Assembly (NCBI GenBank): GCA_030038235.1
Contig: JASHPE010000058.1
Span: 1-64,000, forward strand
Direction of reading: 5' to 3'
DNA length: 64,000 bases
From: Terriglobia bacterium
GTDB lineage: Bacteria > Acidobacteriota > Terriglobia > UBA7540
Shown: positions 18,552 through 28,569 of the stretch, piece by piece
Layout: each line of letters starts with the position of its first letter
How positions within the stretch are numbered: position 1 is the first letter of the stretch
Translations under genes and position numbers: made by a program
The notes under the pieces: model-generated
The model's database searches: none
The model's input: the letters and a program-made list of their open reading frames with translations, nothing else
Told to the model about the DNA's origin: nothing

Positions 18552-21335
18552 TTGCTGGATAAAACTATCTCCCACTACCGGATTGTGCAGAAGCTGGGCA
18601 GCGGCGGCATGGGGGTGGTGTATCGCGCCGAGGACCTGACTCTGGGGCGCAACGTCGCCTTGAAGTTTCTGCCTGACGCCGTGGCCGCCGACCCGCAGGC
18701 CATCGAGCGCTTCCGCCGCGAAGCGCGCGCCGCAGCGGCGCTCAATCATCCCAATATCTGCGGCATTTACGAGATTGACCAGCATGAGGGCCACTGGTTC
18801 ATCGCGATGGAGCTGCTGGAGGGACAGACCCTCCGTGAGCGGATCTCGACCGGCGCCGGCCTCGGGTTGGCGCCGGCCCGCCCATCGGCGGCACATGGCG
18901 TCCCCCGTGGAGCGCCCCTGCAGATGAATGAACTGCTCGAAATTGCGATCCAGATCGCCGACGCCCTGCAGGCGGCGCACGCCAAAGCCATAATTCATCG
19001 CGACATCAAGCCGGGGAACATTTTCGTCACCACCCGCGGACACACATTGCAGTGCAAGGTCCTGGATTTTGGCCTGGCCAAGCTGAATGTCGGGCTCGAC
19101 GTCCAAGCTTCGCCAGGCGGAGGGAACGGGCACTCGCAAGGAACGCTCTTCGGAGAGACTCTGCAGGACTCGCCCACCCAGTCGCTGAATCCCGAGCACC
19201 TCACCAGTCCGGGCGCGAGCGTGGGCACGGTTTCCTACATGTCGCCGGAGCAGGCGCGGGGCGAGGAACTCGATCCCGGCACGGACCTGTTCAGTTTCGG
19301 CGCCGTGCTCTACGAGATGGCGACGGGGCGGCAGGCGTTTTATGGCGCCACCACCGCTTTGATCCACGATGCGATCCTGAATCGCGCGCCCGCGCTGGTG
19401 ACAAGCGTGAATCCGCAGGCGCCCTTCCGGCTGGAGCAGATCATCGATAAGGCGCTCGAGAAAGATCGCGCCGTGCGGTATCAGCACGCGTCCGACCTCG
19501 AGGCCGATCTGAAGCGCCTGAAGCGCGATCTCGAATCGGGAAAGTCGGCGGTGGTCGCAAATGCCGCTGAACGGGCCGAGTTTACCGCGCCCGCAGTGCG
19601 GCGGGCTCCCCGGAGATGGCCATGGACGCTCGCCGCACTGGTTGTGGTGGCGGGCCTGGCGCTCGTTTACGAGTTTGCGCGTCCGTTGCCGGTCCCGAGC
19701 GTGACGAAGTACACCCAGCTCACAAATGACGCGCACGCGAAAGTAAACGTGTCATTCTCGCCGCCTCGAATCGTTACCGATGGAATCCGGCTTTACTTTC
19801 TGAAGACCGTCGAAGGACGCTCCGCCATCGCCCAGGTATCCACTTCGGGCGGCGACGTGGCACTGGTACCGACCCAGTTTCCCAACGTGGCCCTCTGGGA
19901 CATCGCCCCCGACCACTCGCAACTGCTGGTGTCCGGCTCGATCAGCGACCTCGACCGCGAGAGTCCGCTGTGGATCGTGCCGCTGCCCGCGGGGAATCCG
20001 CGGCGGCTCGACGACGTGACCGGGCATGACGCCTCATGGTCTCCGGATCAGCGTCACATTGTCTACGCGCGCGGGACGGACCTGTACGCGGCCCAAAGCG
20101 ACGGGACGGGCGCGCGGAAGGTCGCAACCGTCTCCGGGGTGCTTTGGTGGCCGCGGTGGTCGCCCGATGGAAAGGCCATCCGCTTCACTGTTGTGGACCA
20201 GGCTGGGACCAGCTCGCTGTGGCAGGTCAAGGCCGACGGCAGCAAGCTCGAACGGCTGCTCCAGGGCTGGAACCAGCCGGCCGCGGAATGCTGCGGCGAC
20301 TGGAGTCGGGACGGGCGCTATTACTTTTTCCAGTCCACGCACGATGGCGACACCGGCATCTGGGCCGAGCGCGAAGCGAGAGGCATTCTCGGGAGGGAGG
20401 GAAGCCCGGTGGAGTTGACGGCCGGGCCGATCCATTACTTGTCGCCGGTGCCCGGCCTCGACGGCAAAGAGATTTTCGTCATCGGCGATCAGCCCAAGGG
20501 CGAGTTGATGCGCTACGACCGGAGGACCGGCCACTTCTTTCCTTTCCTTTCGGGCATCTCGGCCCAGGGCGTCAGCTTTTCGAACGATGGCCAGTGGGTA
20601 GCCTACTCGACTTACCCCGATGGCAGTTTGTGGCGGAGCAGGATCGACGGAAGCGAGCGCCTTCAGCTTGCCGCGGCGCCGATGGTGACGCATCAGGCTT
20701 ACTGGTCGCCGGACGGGAAGAGCGTCGCCTTCATGGCGACGGAGCCCGGCAAGTCCTGGCAGGTTTACGTGGTGCCGGCGGATGGCGGCGCACCCCGCAT
20801 GGTGACGCCGCCCGACCGGAATCACGGCGACCCGAGCTGGTCGCCCGACGGAACGTCCCTGGCGTTCGGCGCCATGCCCTACTTTGAGCCGGACAACGCC
20901 GGTGGCGTTTTCATCCTCGATCTGAAAACCGGCAGGGTCTCCAAGCTCCCCGGCTCAGAGCACATGTTCGCACCTCACTGGTCGCCGGACGGCCAATTCA
21001 TCAACACCCAGATCGCGGACAGCCAGGAGCAGATGCTCTTCGATCTTCAGGCGCGAAAGTGGCAGGAACTCACCAGCGGCATTTATGTTGGGTATCCCAA
21101 TTGGTCGAGAAATGGGAAGTACCTTTATTTCGACTCCGAGATAGGGGACCAGGCCGGCTTCTATCGCGTGCGGATCAGCGATAAGAAGGTGGAGCGGCTG
21201 GTGGACTTCAAGAACGTCACGCGCGTGGTCGGCACTCTCGGCTCCTGGGGCGGGCTTGCCCCGGACGATTCTCCGCTGCTGCTGCGTGACACCAGCACGC
21301 AGGAAATCTACGCTCTCGGCGTCGACCTACCCTGA
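18552..21335 (+). CDS. Serine/threonine protein kinase with C-terminal WD40-like (PD40) repeats
   Basis: GSGGMGVVYRAEDLTLGRNVALKFLP, IIHRDIKPGNIFV, DFGLAK, TM, then repeated WSPDGK units; TTG start. Confidence 0.93.
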   Translation: MLDKTISHYRIVQKLGSGGMGVVYRAEDLTLGRNVALKFLPDAVAADPQAIERFRREARAAAALNHPNICGIYEIDQHEGHWFIAMELLEGQTLRERISTGAGLGLAPARPSAAHGVPRGAPLQMNELLEIAIQIADALQAAHAKAIIHRDIKPGNIFVTTRGHTLQCKVLDFGLAKLNVGLDVQASPGGGNGHSQGTLFGETLQDSPTQSLNPEHLTSPGASVGTVSYMSPEQARGEELDPGTDLFSFGAVLYEMATGRQAFYGATTALIHDAILNRAPALVTSVNPQAPFRLEQIIDKALEKDRAVRYQHASDLEADLKRLKRDLESGKSAVVANAAERAEFTAPAVRRAPRRWPWTLAALVVVAGLALVYEFARPLPVPSVTKYTQLTNDAHAKVNVSFSPPRIVTDGIRLYFLKTVEGRSAIAQVSTSGGDVALVPTQFPNVALWDIAPDHSQLLVSGSISDLDRESPLWIVPLPAGNPRRLDDVTGHDASWSPDQRHIVYARGTDLYAAQSDGTGARKVATVSGVLWWPRWSPDGKAIRFTVVDQAGTSSLWQVKADGSKLERLLQGWNQPAAECCGDWSRDGRYYFFQSTHDGDTGIWAEREARGILGREGSPVELTAGPIHYLSPVPGLDGKEIFVIGDQPKGELMRYDRRTGHFFPFLSGISAQGVSFSNDGQWVAYSTYPDGSLWRSRIDGSERLQLAAAPMVTHQAYWSPDGKSVAFMATEPGKSWQVYVVPADGGAPRMVTPPDRNHGDPSWSPDGTSLAFGAMPYFEPDNAGGVFILDLKTGRVSKLPGSEHMFAPHWSPDGQFINTQIADSQEQMLFDLQARKWQELTSGIYVGYPNWSRNGKYLYFDSEIGDQAGFYRVRISDKKVERLVDFKNVTRVVGTLGSWGGLAPDDSPLLLRDTSTQEIYALGVDLP

Positions 21336-21389
21336 CTGCGGTGCTGGCGGCGGGCCCTGCGACCGGCTAAACTCGGGAAGGAGGCGACC

Positions 21390-22301
21390 ATGTCACTTCG
21401 ACCCGTCAAGCGGCTCATCAAGTCGAAACCGACCCTCGAAGGCGCGGGCGTTCACTTGCGGCGCGCGTTCGGCTTCGGCAACACGTCGGACTTCGATCCT
21501 TTCCTGCTTCTCGACGATTTCCGCAACGACGTCCCCGAGGATTATCTGGCCGGATTCCCCTGGCATCCGCATCGCGGCATCGAGACCGTGACCTACGTGC
21601 TGGCGGGGACCGTGGAACACGGCGACAGCATGGGGAATCGCGGCAGCATCGCCGCCGGCGATGTGCAATGGATGACGGCCGGCAGCGGCATCATCCACCA
21701 GGAAATGCCGAAAGGCGACCCGGCAGGACGCATGCACGGGTTTCAACTGTGGGCGAATTTGCCGTCAACCCTCAAGATGACGCCTCCGCGCTATCAGGAG
21801 GTCAAGGCGACGGACGTTCCCGAGGTCACGGACGATGACGGCACCCACGTCCGCGTGGTCTGTGGGAATTTCTGGGGTAAGAAAGGCCCGGTCGATGGCA
21901 TCGCAGCCGATCCGATCTATCTCGACGTCTCCGTCCCTCCCGGCCGCAGGAAAGCGCTGCCCGTCGAGACCACGCGCCACGTGTTTGCGTACGTGTTCGC
22001 CGGAAACGGAAAATTCTGCAACGCCTCAGGTCCTCTCGCCGTGCCCACGGAGCCGGTCGGATGGCTCGATACAACGCCGCCGGCCGAAGCGGACAATCGA
22101 TCACTGATCCTGTTCGACCGCGGCGACGAGCTGATGGTGCAGGCCGGCGATGACGGAATCCGATTCCTGCTCATCTCAGGTCAGCCGCTGCAGGAGCCTG
22201 TCGCCTGGTATGGTCCGATCGTGATGAATACCCAGGAGCAGCTCCGGCAGGCGTTTCAGGAGTTGGAGCGGGGCACGTTCCTAAAAGGCAGTGACAAGTG
22301 A
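21390..22301 (+). CDS. Pirin family protein
   Basis: FPWHPHRGIETVTYVLAGTVEHGDSMGNRGSIAAGDVQWMTAGSGIIHQEMP. Confidence 0.93.
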   Translation: MSLRPVKRLIKSKPTLEGAGVHLRRAFGFGNTSDFDPFLLLDDFRNDVPEDYLAGFPWHPHRGIETVTYVLAGTVEHGDSMGNRGSIAAGDVQWMTAGSGIIHQEMPKGDPAGRMHGFQLWANLPSTLKMTPPRYQEVKATDVPEVTDDDGTHVRVVCGNFWGKKGPVDGIAADPIYLDVSVPPGRRKALPVETTRHVFAYVFAGNGKFCNASGPLAVPTEPVGWLDTTPPAEADNRSLILFDRGDELMVQAGDDGIRFLLISGQPLQEPVAWYGPIVMNTQEQLRQAFQELERGTFLKGSDK

Positions 22302-22409
22302 CAGGTGGCAAGTGACAAGAACAAGAGAAGAGAGGCGAGAGACAAGAGACGAGAATGAGACTCAGTCGTCTCCTGTCTCTCGTCTCCTGTCTCTCGCCTC
22401 TCGACTCCG
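22291..22409. repeat. Low-complexity word tract forming a long hairpin between convergent genes
   Basis: GAGAGGCGAGAGACAAGAGACGAGAATGAGAC ... GTCTCCTGTCTCTCGTCTCCTGTCTCTCGCCTCTC; preceded by GTGACAAGTGACAGGTGGCAAGTGACAAG. Confidence 0.85.
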
Positions 22410-22410
22410 A

Positions 22411-25110
22411 TCACTCGTAACGCAGCGCCACCATGGGATCGATCTGCGTCGCCCGGCGCGCCGGGAGGTAGCTGGCGAGCAGCGCCACTGCCATCAGAAC
22501 CGCGGAGACGGCGATAAACGTGAGTGGATCTGTGGGGCGCACTCCGAAAAGCAGACTCGAGAGGTATCGAGTCATCGCGAGCGCTCCCACGACGCCGAGA
22601 CCGACGCCGATCACCGTAAGTCTGAATCCGTGTCCCATCACGAGCTTCAGCACGTTGCCGCGCTCCGCGCCTAGCGCCATGCGCACACCGATTTCGTGGG
22701 TGCGCTCGGAGACTCCGTATGAGATCACGCCATAAAGTCCGATCGCGCCGAGCAGCAGCGCCAGCACCGCGAACGATCCCAACAACTCCAGCTTGAACCG
22801 CGAGGGGGCAACCAGGTTCTCGACGTGCTCGTCCATCGTCTCCATCCTCGCCACCGGCTCATTCGGGTCCACGCTGGCCACGGAGCGCCGCAAGCTGCCC
22901 ACCAAAGCCATCGGATCACCTTTCGAGCGCAGTACGAAGAACATGACGAGCGTTGGATCCTGTTCGTACGGGACATAAATCTCCGGCCATGGTTCGCGCT
23001 CCAGCGTGTAGTTCCGCGTGTCCGCGACTACACCCACCACTTCGCGCCATGGACCCTTGGCGCCGTCCATGCTGATCTCGTGACCCACTGCGTCGCGTCC
23101 GGCGAATATGCGGCGCACCGCTGCTTCATTCAGGATCACAACCTTGCGCGAGTTGTCCGCGTCCTGCTCGTTGAAGAACCGTCCCGCGCGCAGTGGAATG
23201 CCGAGAGTGCTGAAAATGCCCGGACTGACGTCGGCGGTGGAGATTACCTGGGAAAAGACCGACGTTCCCACCGAGCCTGCGCGACCAGCATCATCACCGG
23301 GCTCGGGAACGGGCCCGCCGGAAACGAGCACTCCCGCTGTCAGTGAATTGAACACGCTCACCGGCGGATGCGTGGTGGCTGCTGCGGATTCCACACCGGG
23401 CAGAGCGCGCAGATGATCGAGCGCTTCGTGAAAAAAATTGGCCTGGCGCTGCGGCTGATCGACCAGCGTCACGGGCAGCGTGGTTTCGCCGAGCAGGAGG
23501 TGATGCGGATCGAAGCCGAGATCAACTTCGGTGAGCCGGTAGACGCTGCGCGCCAGCAGGCCCGCGCCGGTGAGCAGGATCAGAGCCAGCGCCGTCTCCG
23601 CGATCACCAGCAGGCCGCGCAGCCGATGCGTGCCGCGTCCGAGGCCGGCGCGCTCACCGCCTTCCTTCAGTGCCTCACTCACATCGACGCGCGACGCCGA
23701 AAGCGCCGGGATCAGCCCAAAGAGCATTACGGCGCAGGCCGAGATGCCAATCACGAACGCAAGAATCCGGGCGTCGAGACCAACGTCGTTCGGAAGCTGC
23801 GGCGGAATCAATTGGGTCATGGCCCGAACCGCCCAGATACCGATCAGAGCGCCAAGCGCTCCTCCCAAGGCCGCGAGCAGCGCGCTCTCCACCAGGAACT
23901 GCCGTACCAGCCGACCGCGGCGTGCGCCCAGCGCCGCCCGCAGCGCCACCTCTTTCCTTCGAGCGGCAGCCCGCGCCAGCAGCAGATTGGCGAGATTCGC
24001 GCACGCGATCAGGAGAACGAAGCCGACCGCGATCAGCAGGATCACCAGCAGATGTCCGACGTCGCCCGCCAGCAGTTGCCGAAGCGGAATCACTTCCACA
24101 TGCCAGCGCGAGCGTCCCTTTTGTCGTCCTGCCGAGAACTGGGAGTCGAGGCGATGCGTCACGACCTCTAGGTCCGCGCGCGCCTTGGCGAGGCTCATTT
24201 CCGGTTTCAGGCGGCCGATCACGAACAGCATCGGCCAGCTCGCGCTCTGGGGCAAAGAGTTGGAAGCGTCCAGCACGGCCGGCACCCAAAGATCTCCGGG
24301 CGGATAAAGCAAGCCGGCCGGCATCACCCCTACGACGGTAAACGGCATTCCATCGAGATGGATGGTTTTGTTCAGCACATTGCGGTCACCGCCGAACTCG
24401 CGGCGCCACACGGCCGCGCTGAGGAGCGCCACTTGATTGTGACCCGCCCTCCCTTCATCCGGTCCGAACTCGCGGCCGAGAATCGGACGCACTCCGAGCA
24501 TCTTGAAGAATCCGGGCGTGATCGAGTGAACCTCAACGTGCGCCGGCTCACCGGTACCGGTAAGATTCGCCCCCCGGCTATACGAATTCCAACCCGCTCC
24601 GAAAGCGCCAACGGAGTCGAGTACCCCGCTCTGCTCCCGCCACACTTTGAAATCCGGCGCGATTACCATCCCGTTGCCATTCAGATGCAAGGTTGAGATC
24701 TCGACGAGCTGCTCCGGCCGGTCGTAGGGCAGAGGACGCAGCAGCGCGGCATCGATCACGCTGAAGATCGCAGTGTTGGCGCCGATGCCGAGGGCCAGCG
24801 TCACCACCGCAACCGCGGTGAACCCCGGCTTCATCCGCAGCATTCGCAATCCGTACTGAATGTCCTGGGCGAGTGCCTCGAGCCATGGCAGACCATAGAG
24901 AGCGCGGTGTGTCTCGCGAAGCTGCGTCAATCCACCCAAACGCATCCGAGCCGCGCGGAGGGCTTCTTCCGGCGTCATGCCGCCCCGAAGATTCTCATCA
25001 ACCAGCAACGCAAGATGGGCTTCGAGCTCGCACTCGAAGTCCCGGTCGATACCTCGCCGCGTCAGTAAGCCATGAAGTCGCGAACTCTGGATCCTCAGCC
25101 AGCCGAACAT
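22411..25110 (-). CDS. ABC-transporter-type permease of the MacB/FtsX class, ADOP-like (copy 1)
   Basis: 899 aa; LAQDIQYGLRMLRMKPGFTAVAVVTLALGIGANTAIFSVIDAALLRPLPY; two FtsX-like halves; no ATPase nearby. Confidence 0.9.
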   Translation of the reverse strand: MFGWLRIQSSRLHGLLTRRGIDRDFECELEAHLALLVDENLRGGMTPEEALRAARMRLGGLTQLRETHRALYGLPWLEALAQDIQYGLRMLRMKPGFTAVAVVTLALGIGANTAIFSVIDAALLRPLPYDRPEQLVEISTLHLNGNGMVIAPDFKVWREQSGVLDSVGAFGAGWNSYSRGANLTGTGEPAHVEVHSITPGFFKMLGVRPILGREFGPDEGRAGHNQVALLSAAVWRREFGGDRNVLNKTIHLDGMPFTVVGVMPAGLLYPPGDLWVPAVLDASNSLPQSASWPMLFVIGRLKPEMSLAKARADLEVVTHRLDSQFSAGRQKGRSRWHVEVIPLRQLLAGDVGHLLVILLIAVGFVLLIACANLANLLLARAAARRKEVALRAALGARRGRLVRQFLVESALLAALGGALGALIGIWAVRAMTQLIPPQLPNDVGLDARILAFVIGISACAVMLFGLIPALSASRVDVSEALKEGGERAGLGRGTHRLRGLLVIAETALALILLTGAGLLARSVYRLTEVDLGFDPHHLLLGETTLPVTLVDQPQRQANFFHEALDHLRALPGVESAAATTHPPVSVFNSLTAGVLVSGGPVPEPGDDAGRAGSVGTSVFSQVISTADVSPGIFSTLGIPLRAGRFFNEQDADNSRKVVILNEAAVRRIFAGRDAVGHEISMDGAKGPWREVVGVVADTRNYTLEREPWPEIYVPYEQDPTLVMFFVLRSKGDPMALVGSLRRSVASVDPNEPVARMETMDEHVENLVAPSRFKLELLGSFAVLALLLGAIGLYGVISYGVSERTHEIGVRMALGAERGNVLKLVMGHGFRLTVIGVGLGVVGALAMTRYLSSLLFGVRPTDPLTFIAVSAVLMAVALLASYLPARRATQIDPMVALRYE

Positions 25111-25155
25111 GACAAGTCCTCAAACTTTGCTGTAATCGTCCAGTCGCTCAATCGC

Positions 25156-27855
25156 TCAATCGCTCAATCGCCCGATCACCCGATGACTTCGCTCGCACCG
25201 AAGCGCGTCCATGGGGTCCACTCTGGTGGCCCGGCGCGCGGGGACGTAGCTGGCGGCGAGCGCAGCGACGGCGAGCACCGCGGCCACGGCAACAAGGGTC
25301 GGTAGGTCCCATGCCGCGATGCCGAAGAGCAGCCTGCGCATCAGTGTGGCCGCGGCCACCGAACAAGCGACCCCGGCGCCGATCCCGATGCCCGTCAGCC
25401 ACGCCGCCTCTTTCAGCACGAGCCCATAGACCGAGCTGCGCTGTGCGCCCAGCGCCATGCGAACTCCGATCTCGCGCGTCCGCTGGCTGACCGAGTAGGC
25501 GATCACGCCGTAAAGTCCGACGACGCCCAGCACGAGCGCCAGGGCGGCGAATCCTCCAACCAGCCACATGACCGATCGGTGCAGATAGGCCGTGGGCGAG
25601 GCGTCGATTCTCTCGTTCATTGTGCTTTCGTTCACCAGGCCGATGTCGCGGTCGATCTGATGAAACACCGTCTCCAGCGTAGGGAGGATCGATTCTGGCG
25701 CCTGCGCCGTGCGAACGATGACGCCCATATAGGTGTCGGGGCTCTGGTTAATCGGTAGATACTCCGTGGGCCAGATTTCGGAATCGAGCGAGCCTTCGCG
25801 GACGTCATCGACAACGCCGATGATCTGCCGGAGGGACTTGGGCGTCAATTGGGTGTCGCCGAACTGGTGACCGATCGGGTCTTCGTTCGGGAAGTATTTT
25901 CGGGCCAGAACCTGATTAATGATCACCACGTTGGGCCTGGACTCGTCCTCAGCGTCAGTGAAATAGCGGCCGCGCCTGAGTCTGGCTTGCAAGGTCGTGA
26001 AATAATCCCCGCTCACGTCACGCTCGCTCACCTCGATATGGTGGCCGTCGTAGGGCTTGCCCACGAATCGGATCCAATCGGTGTCGTTGTTAGAGCTCAC
26101 GGGAAGCTGCCGGGTGGCGACGGCCACAGACCTCACTCCGGGCAGGCTCGCAATTCGACTCGTGATTTTACGTTCCAGGACGATCTGCTGCGCGTCCTGC
26201 CCATAAGTGGCATCGGGAGCCGCGATCTCGAGCGTCGCCAGATGATCGGGTTGGAAGTTCAGGTCGACGTGGAGCAGGCGATAGAAGCTCTGCCCCAGCA
26301 ATCCCGCGCCGACCAGCAGCACCACCGCCACGGCCAGCTCCACCACCACCAGATTGGAGCCGAACCGCCGCCACAGATTTCCCGTCGAACTCCGCCCGCC
26401 TTCTCCGAGACCGTTTCGTACCTCGGAGAGCGGCAGGCGCAAGGTTGGAGTGAGAGCCAGCAGCCCGGCCACCCCGAACGCGATGGCGGTGGTGAAAGCG
26501 ATAACCCGCGAGTCCAGGCCAAGTCCCTGGAGATAAGGCATGGAGGCCATCATGTCCGCCGGGATAAGCCCGACCAGGAGCTTCATGGCCCAGGTGGCCG
26601 CGAGCAGCCCGAGCACGACCGCGGCGGCGACCAGAACCAGACCTTCGGTAGCGAATTGGCGAACCAATCTTGATGACGATGCGCCCAGGGCGCCCCTGAC
26701 GGCGATCTCGCGCCGGCGACTCTCGGAGCGCGCGAGCAGCAGGCTGGTGACATTCACGCAGGCAATCAGCAGCAGCAAGGCCGCTCCGCCCAGCAGCAGC
26801 AGGAGAACGGGCCGAATCGTTCCCACGATGTCTTCGCTCAGCGGCGCCACAATCGCGCTCCGATCGCGATTGGAATCGGGGTACTGCTTCTCCAACTGTG
26901 CGGCGACCGCCTTCATGTTGTCCGAAGCCGTCTGCAGGGAGATGCCGTCCTTGAGCCGCGCTATTCCATTGAGGGTGTGGCAGCTTCGCAGGGGCGCACA
27001 GGAGTCCGAGGCATGAAGGGTGGTCCACAGCTGCGCGGCGCCCTGCGGAGCGAACTGAAAATCGCGCGGCAGTACTCCGATGATCGTAAAGGAATTCCCG
27101 CTGAGCAAGACCGACTGGCCAAGCACATCGCGCCGGCCGCCGAACCATTTTTGCCATGCTGCATAGCTCAGAATCACGCTCCGAGGCCCGCTCGGCAGGT
27201 CCTCTCCAGGGTAGAAATCCCGTCCCAAGATCGGGCTGACGCCCAGCGTGTGAAAGAACCCGTCGCTGACGCGGGAGCCGGGAACAGGCTGCGCGCCCGC
27301 CGCGGTCCTCAGCAGGTAGCCGGTCCCGGTGTAAACGTCGATCGAACTCAAGACCTTATTGAGCCGCTTCCAATCGAGATAGTCCGGATACGACAGGTTG
27401 GCGCGCGAGAACGTTCCGTTGCGCTCCCCGTTGCTCTCCGTGGCCATCGCCAGGCGATCGGGATTCGGGTAGGGCAAAGGCTTGATCAGCGCTGCATCCA
27501 CAAAGGCAAACATGGCCACGCTGGCCGAGATGCCAAGGTCAAGCACCAGCACGGCGATCGATGCAAATCCCGGATTCTTGCGCAACATGCGGAGCGCGTA
27601 GCGGACGTCCTGGGTCAGCGCCTCGAGCCAGGGCAGTCCCCGCAGCTCGCGATTCGTCTCGCGGAGCTGCGCTACGCTCCCCAGGCGCATGTGCGCCTCG
27701 CAACGGGCCTCCTCCGGCGTCATGCCGCCACGGACGTTCTCGTCTGTAAGGAACGACAGATGAGAATCGAGTTCCTGCTGGAAATCCTGATCCAGCCGGC
27801 GGCGCGTCAGCAGTCCGCGAGCCCGCGATGCGAGAATACGCAGCTTGTCGAACAT
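25156..27855 (-). CDS. ABC-transporter-type permease of the MacB/FtsX class, ADOP-like (copy 2)
   Basis: 899 aa; paralogous to the preceding gene; LTQDVRYALRMLRKNPGFASIAVLVLDLGISASVAMFAFVDAALIKPLPYPNP. Confidence 0.9.
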   Translation of the reverse strand: MFDKLRILASRARGLLTRRRLDQDFQQELDSHLSFLTDENVRGGMTPEEARCEAHMRLGSVAQLRETNRELRGLPWLEALTQDVRYALRMLRKNPGFASIAVLVLDLGISASVAMFAFVDAALIKPLPYPNPDRLAMATESNGERNGTFSRANLSYPDYLDWKRLNKVLSSIDVYTGTGYLLRTAAGAQPVPGSRVSDGFFHTLGVSPILGRDFYPGEDLPSGPRSVILSYAAWQKWFGGRRDVLGQSVLLSGNSFTIIGVLPRDFQFAPQGAAQLWTTLHASDSCAPLRSCHTLNGIARLKDGISLQTASDNMKAVAAQLEKQYPDSNRDRSAIVAPLSEDIVGTIRPVLLLLLGGAALLLLIACVNVTSLLLARSESRRREIAVRGALGASSSRLVRQFATEGLVLVAAAVVLGLLAATWAMKLLVGLIPADMMASMPYLQGLGLDSRVIAFTTAIAFGVAGLLALTPTLRLPLSEVRNGLGEGGRSSTGNLWRRFGSNLVVVELAVAVVLLVGAGLLGQSFYRLLHVDLNFQPDHLATLEIAAPDATYGQDAQQIVLERKITSRIASLPGVRSVAVATRQLPVSSNNDTDWIRFVGKPYDGHHIEVSERDVSGDYFTTLQARLRRGRYFTDAEDESRPNVVIINQVLARKYFPNEDPIGHQFGDTQLTPKSLRQIIGVVDDVREGSLDSEIWPTEYLPINQSPDTYMGVIVRTAQAPESILPTLETVFHQIDRDIGLVNESTMNERIDASPTAYLHRSVMWLVGGFAALALVLGVVGLYGVIAYSVSQRTREIGVRMALGAQRSSVYGLVLKEAAWLTGIGIGAGVACSVAAATLMRRLLFGIAAWDLPTLVAVAAVLAVAALAASYVPARRATRVDPMDALRCERSHRVIGRLSD

Positions 27856-27900
27856 CGCCTCACCTCCACGCCTTCGGCATACTTAGGCGTAATGTCCTGA

Positions 27901-27999
27901 TTTCAGACGTACGGGCGGCCCTTGTAGCGGTCCAACTGATGGCAGGCCAAGGAATGCGCTGTGATTGGGCGGCCACAAGGGCCGCCCGTACGTCTGAAA
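27901..27999. repeat. Perfect 25-nt inverted repeat with 49-nt loop
   Basis: TTTCAGACGTACGGGCGGCCCTTGT (27901-27925) and ACAAGGGCCGCCCGTACGTCTGAAA (27975-27999). Confidence 0.95.
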
Positions 28000-28001
28000 C
28001 T

Positions 28002-28343
28002 CTAGCGCTCCGAGAGATTTAACAATCTTCCGATCACGCCCGAGACTCGCTCCCAGTTCTCCGCTTCGGCGGTGAGCTGTTTGCGGCCCCGCCTGGTGAT
28101 GGAATAGAACTTCGCCTTGCGATTATTCTCGGACGCGCCCCACTCCGCGCTGATCCAGCCCTTTTGCAGCAGCCGCACCAGCGACGCGTAAATGGTCCCC
28201 TGATTCACCCGCAGCACTTCCTCGCTGAGCTGCTCGATGCGCCGCGCGAGGCCGTAGCCGTGCAGCGGTCCCATGGCTTCGAGCGTCTTGAGCACCATCA
28301 GGTCAAGCGTCCCTTGCAGAATCTCCGACCGATCGTTCGTCAT
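28002..28343 (-). CDS. PadR family transcriptional regulator
   Basis: ILQGTLDLMVLKTLEAMGPLHGYGLARRIEQLSEEVLRVNQGTIYASLVRLLQKGWI. Confidence 0.93.
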   Translation of the reverse strand: MTNDRSEILQGTLDLMVLKTLEAMGPLHGYGLARRIEQLSEEVLRVNQGTIYASLVRLLQKGWISAEWGASENNRKAKFYSITRRGRKQLTAEAENWERVSGVIGRLLNLSER

Positions 28344-28430
28344 CCTCCGGCCTCCTGTGGCTTACCCAGAGGAGTATGGACCCGCGTCTTGTGGGATGTC
28401 AACAGGAAAAGTTGGGAGCGGGCCGGCAAG

Positions 28431-28516
28431 GTAGCGCAGGGCCCGCCTTCGGCCCTGCGGCATTTGCCCCGGAATTCTGAAATGCCGCACGGCATGGAAG
28501 ACGAGCCGTGCGCTAC
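28431..28516. repeat. GTAGCGCA-type inverted repeat
   Basis: GTAGCGCA...TGCGCTAC ends with internal GCAGGGCCCGCCTTCGGCCCTGC. Confidence 0.75.
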
Positions 28517-28559
28517 TTCGCTATCACTTGCGTTCATAACAACGAAATCGCTTGACGCC

Positions 28560-28569
28560 GGGGGGGGGG
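28560..28569. repeat. Poly-G tract (10 G) downstream of TTGACG
   Basis: TTGACGCC-G10-TAACGC. Confidence 0.85.

Noticed and set aside
18507-19736. 409-aa minus-strand ORF
   Set aside because: Antisense to the well-supported Ser/Thr kinase; long shadow ORFs are expected in high-GC coding DNA.
22411-27855. Two tandem ADOP-type permeases as a novel transporter
   Set aside because: Duplicated orphan permeases next to PadR regulators are an already described acidobacterial family.
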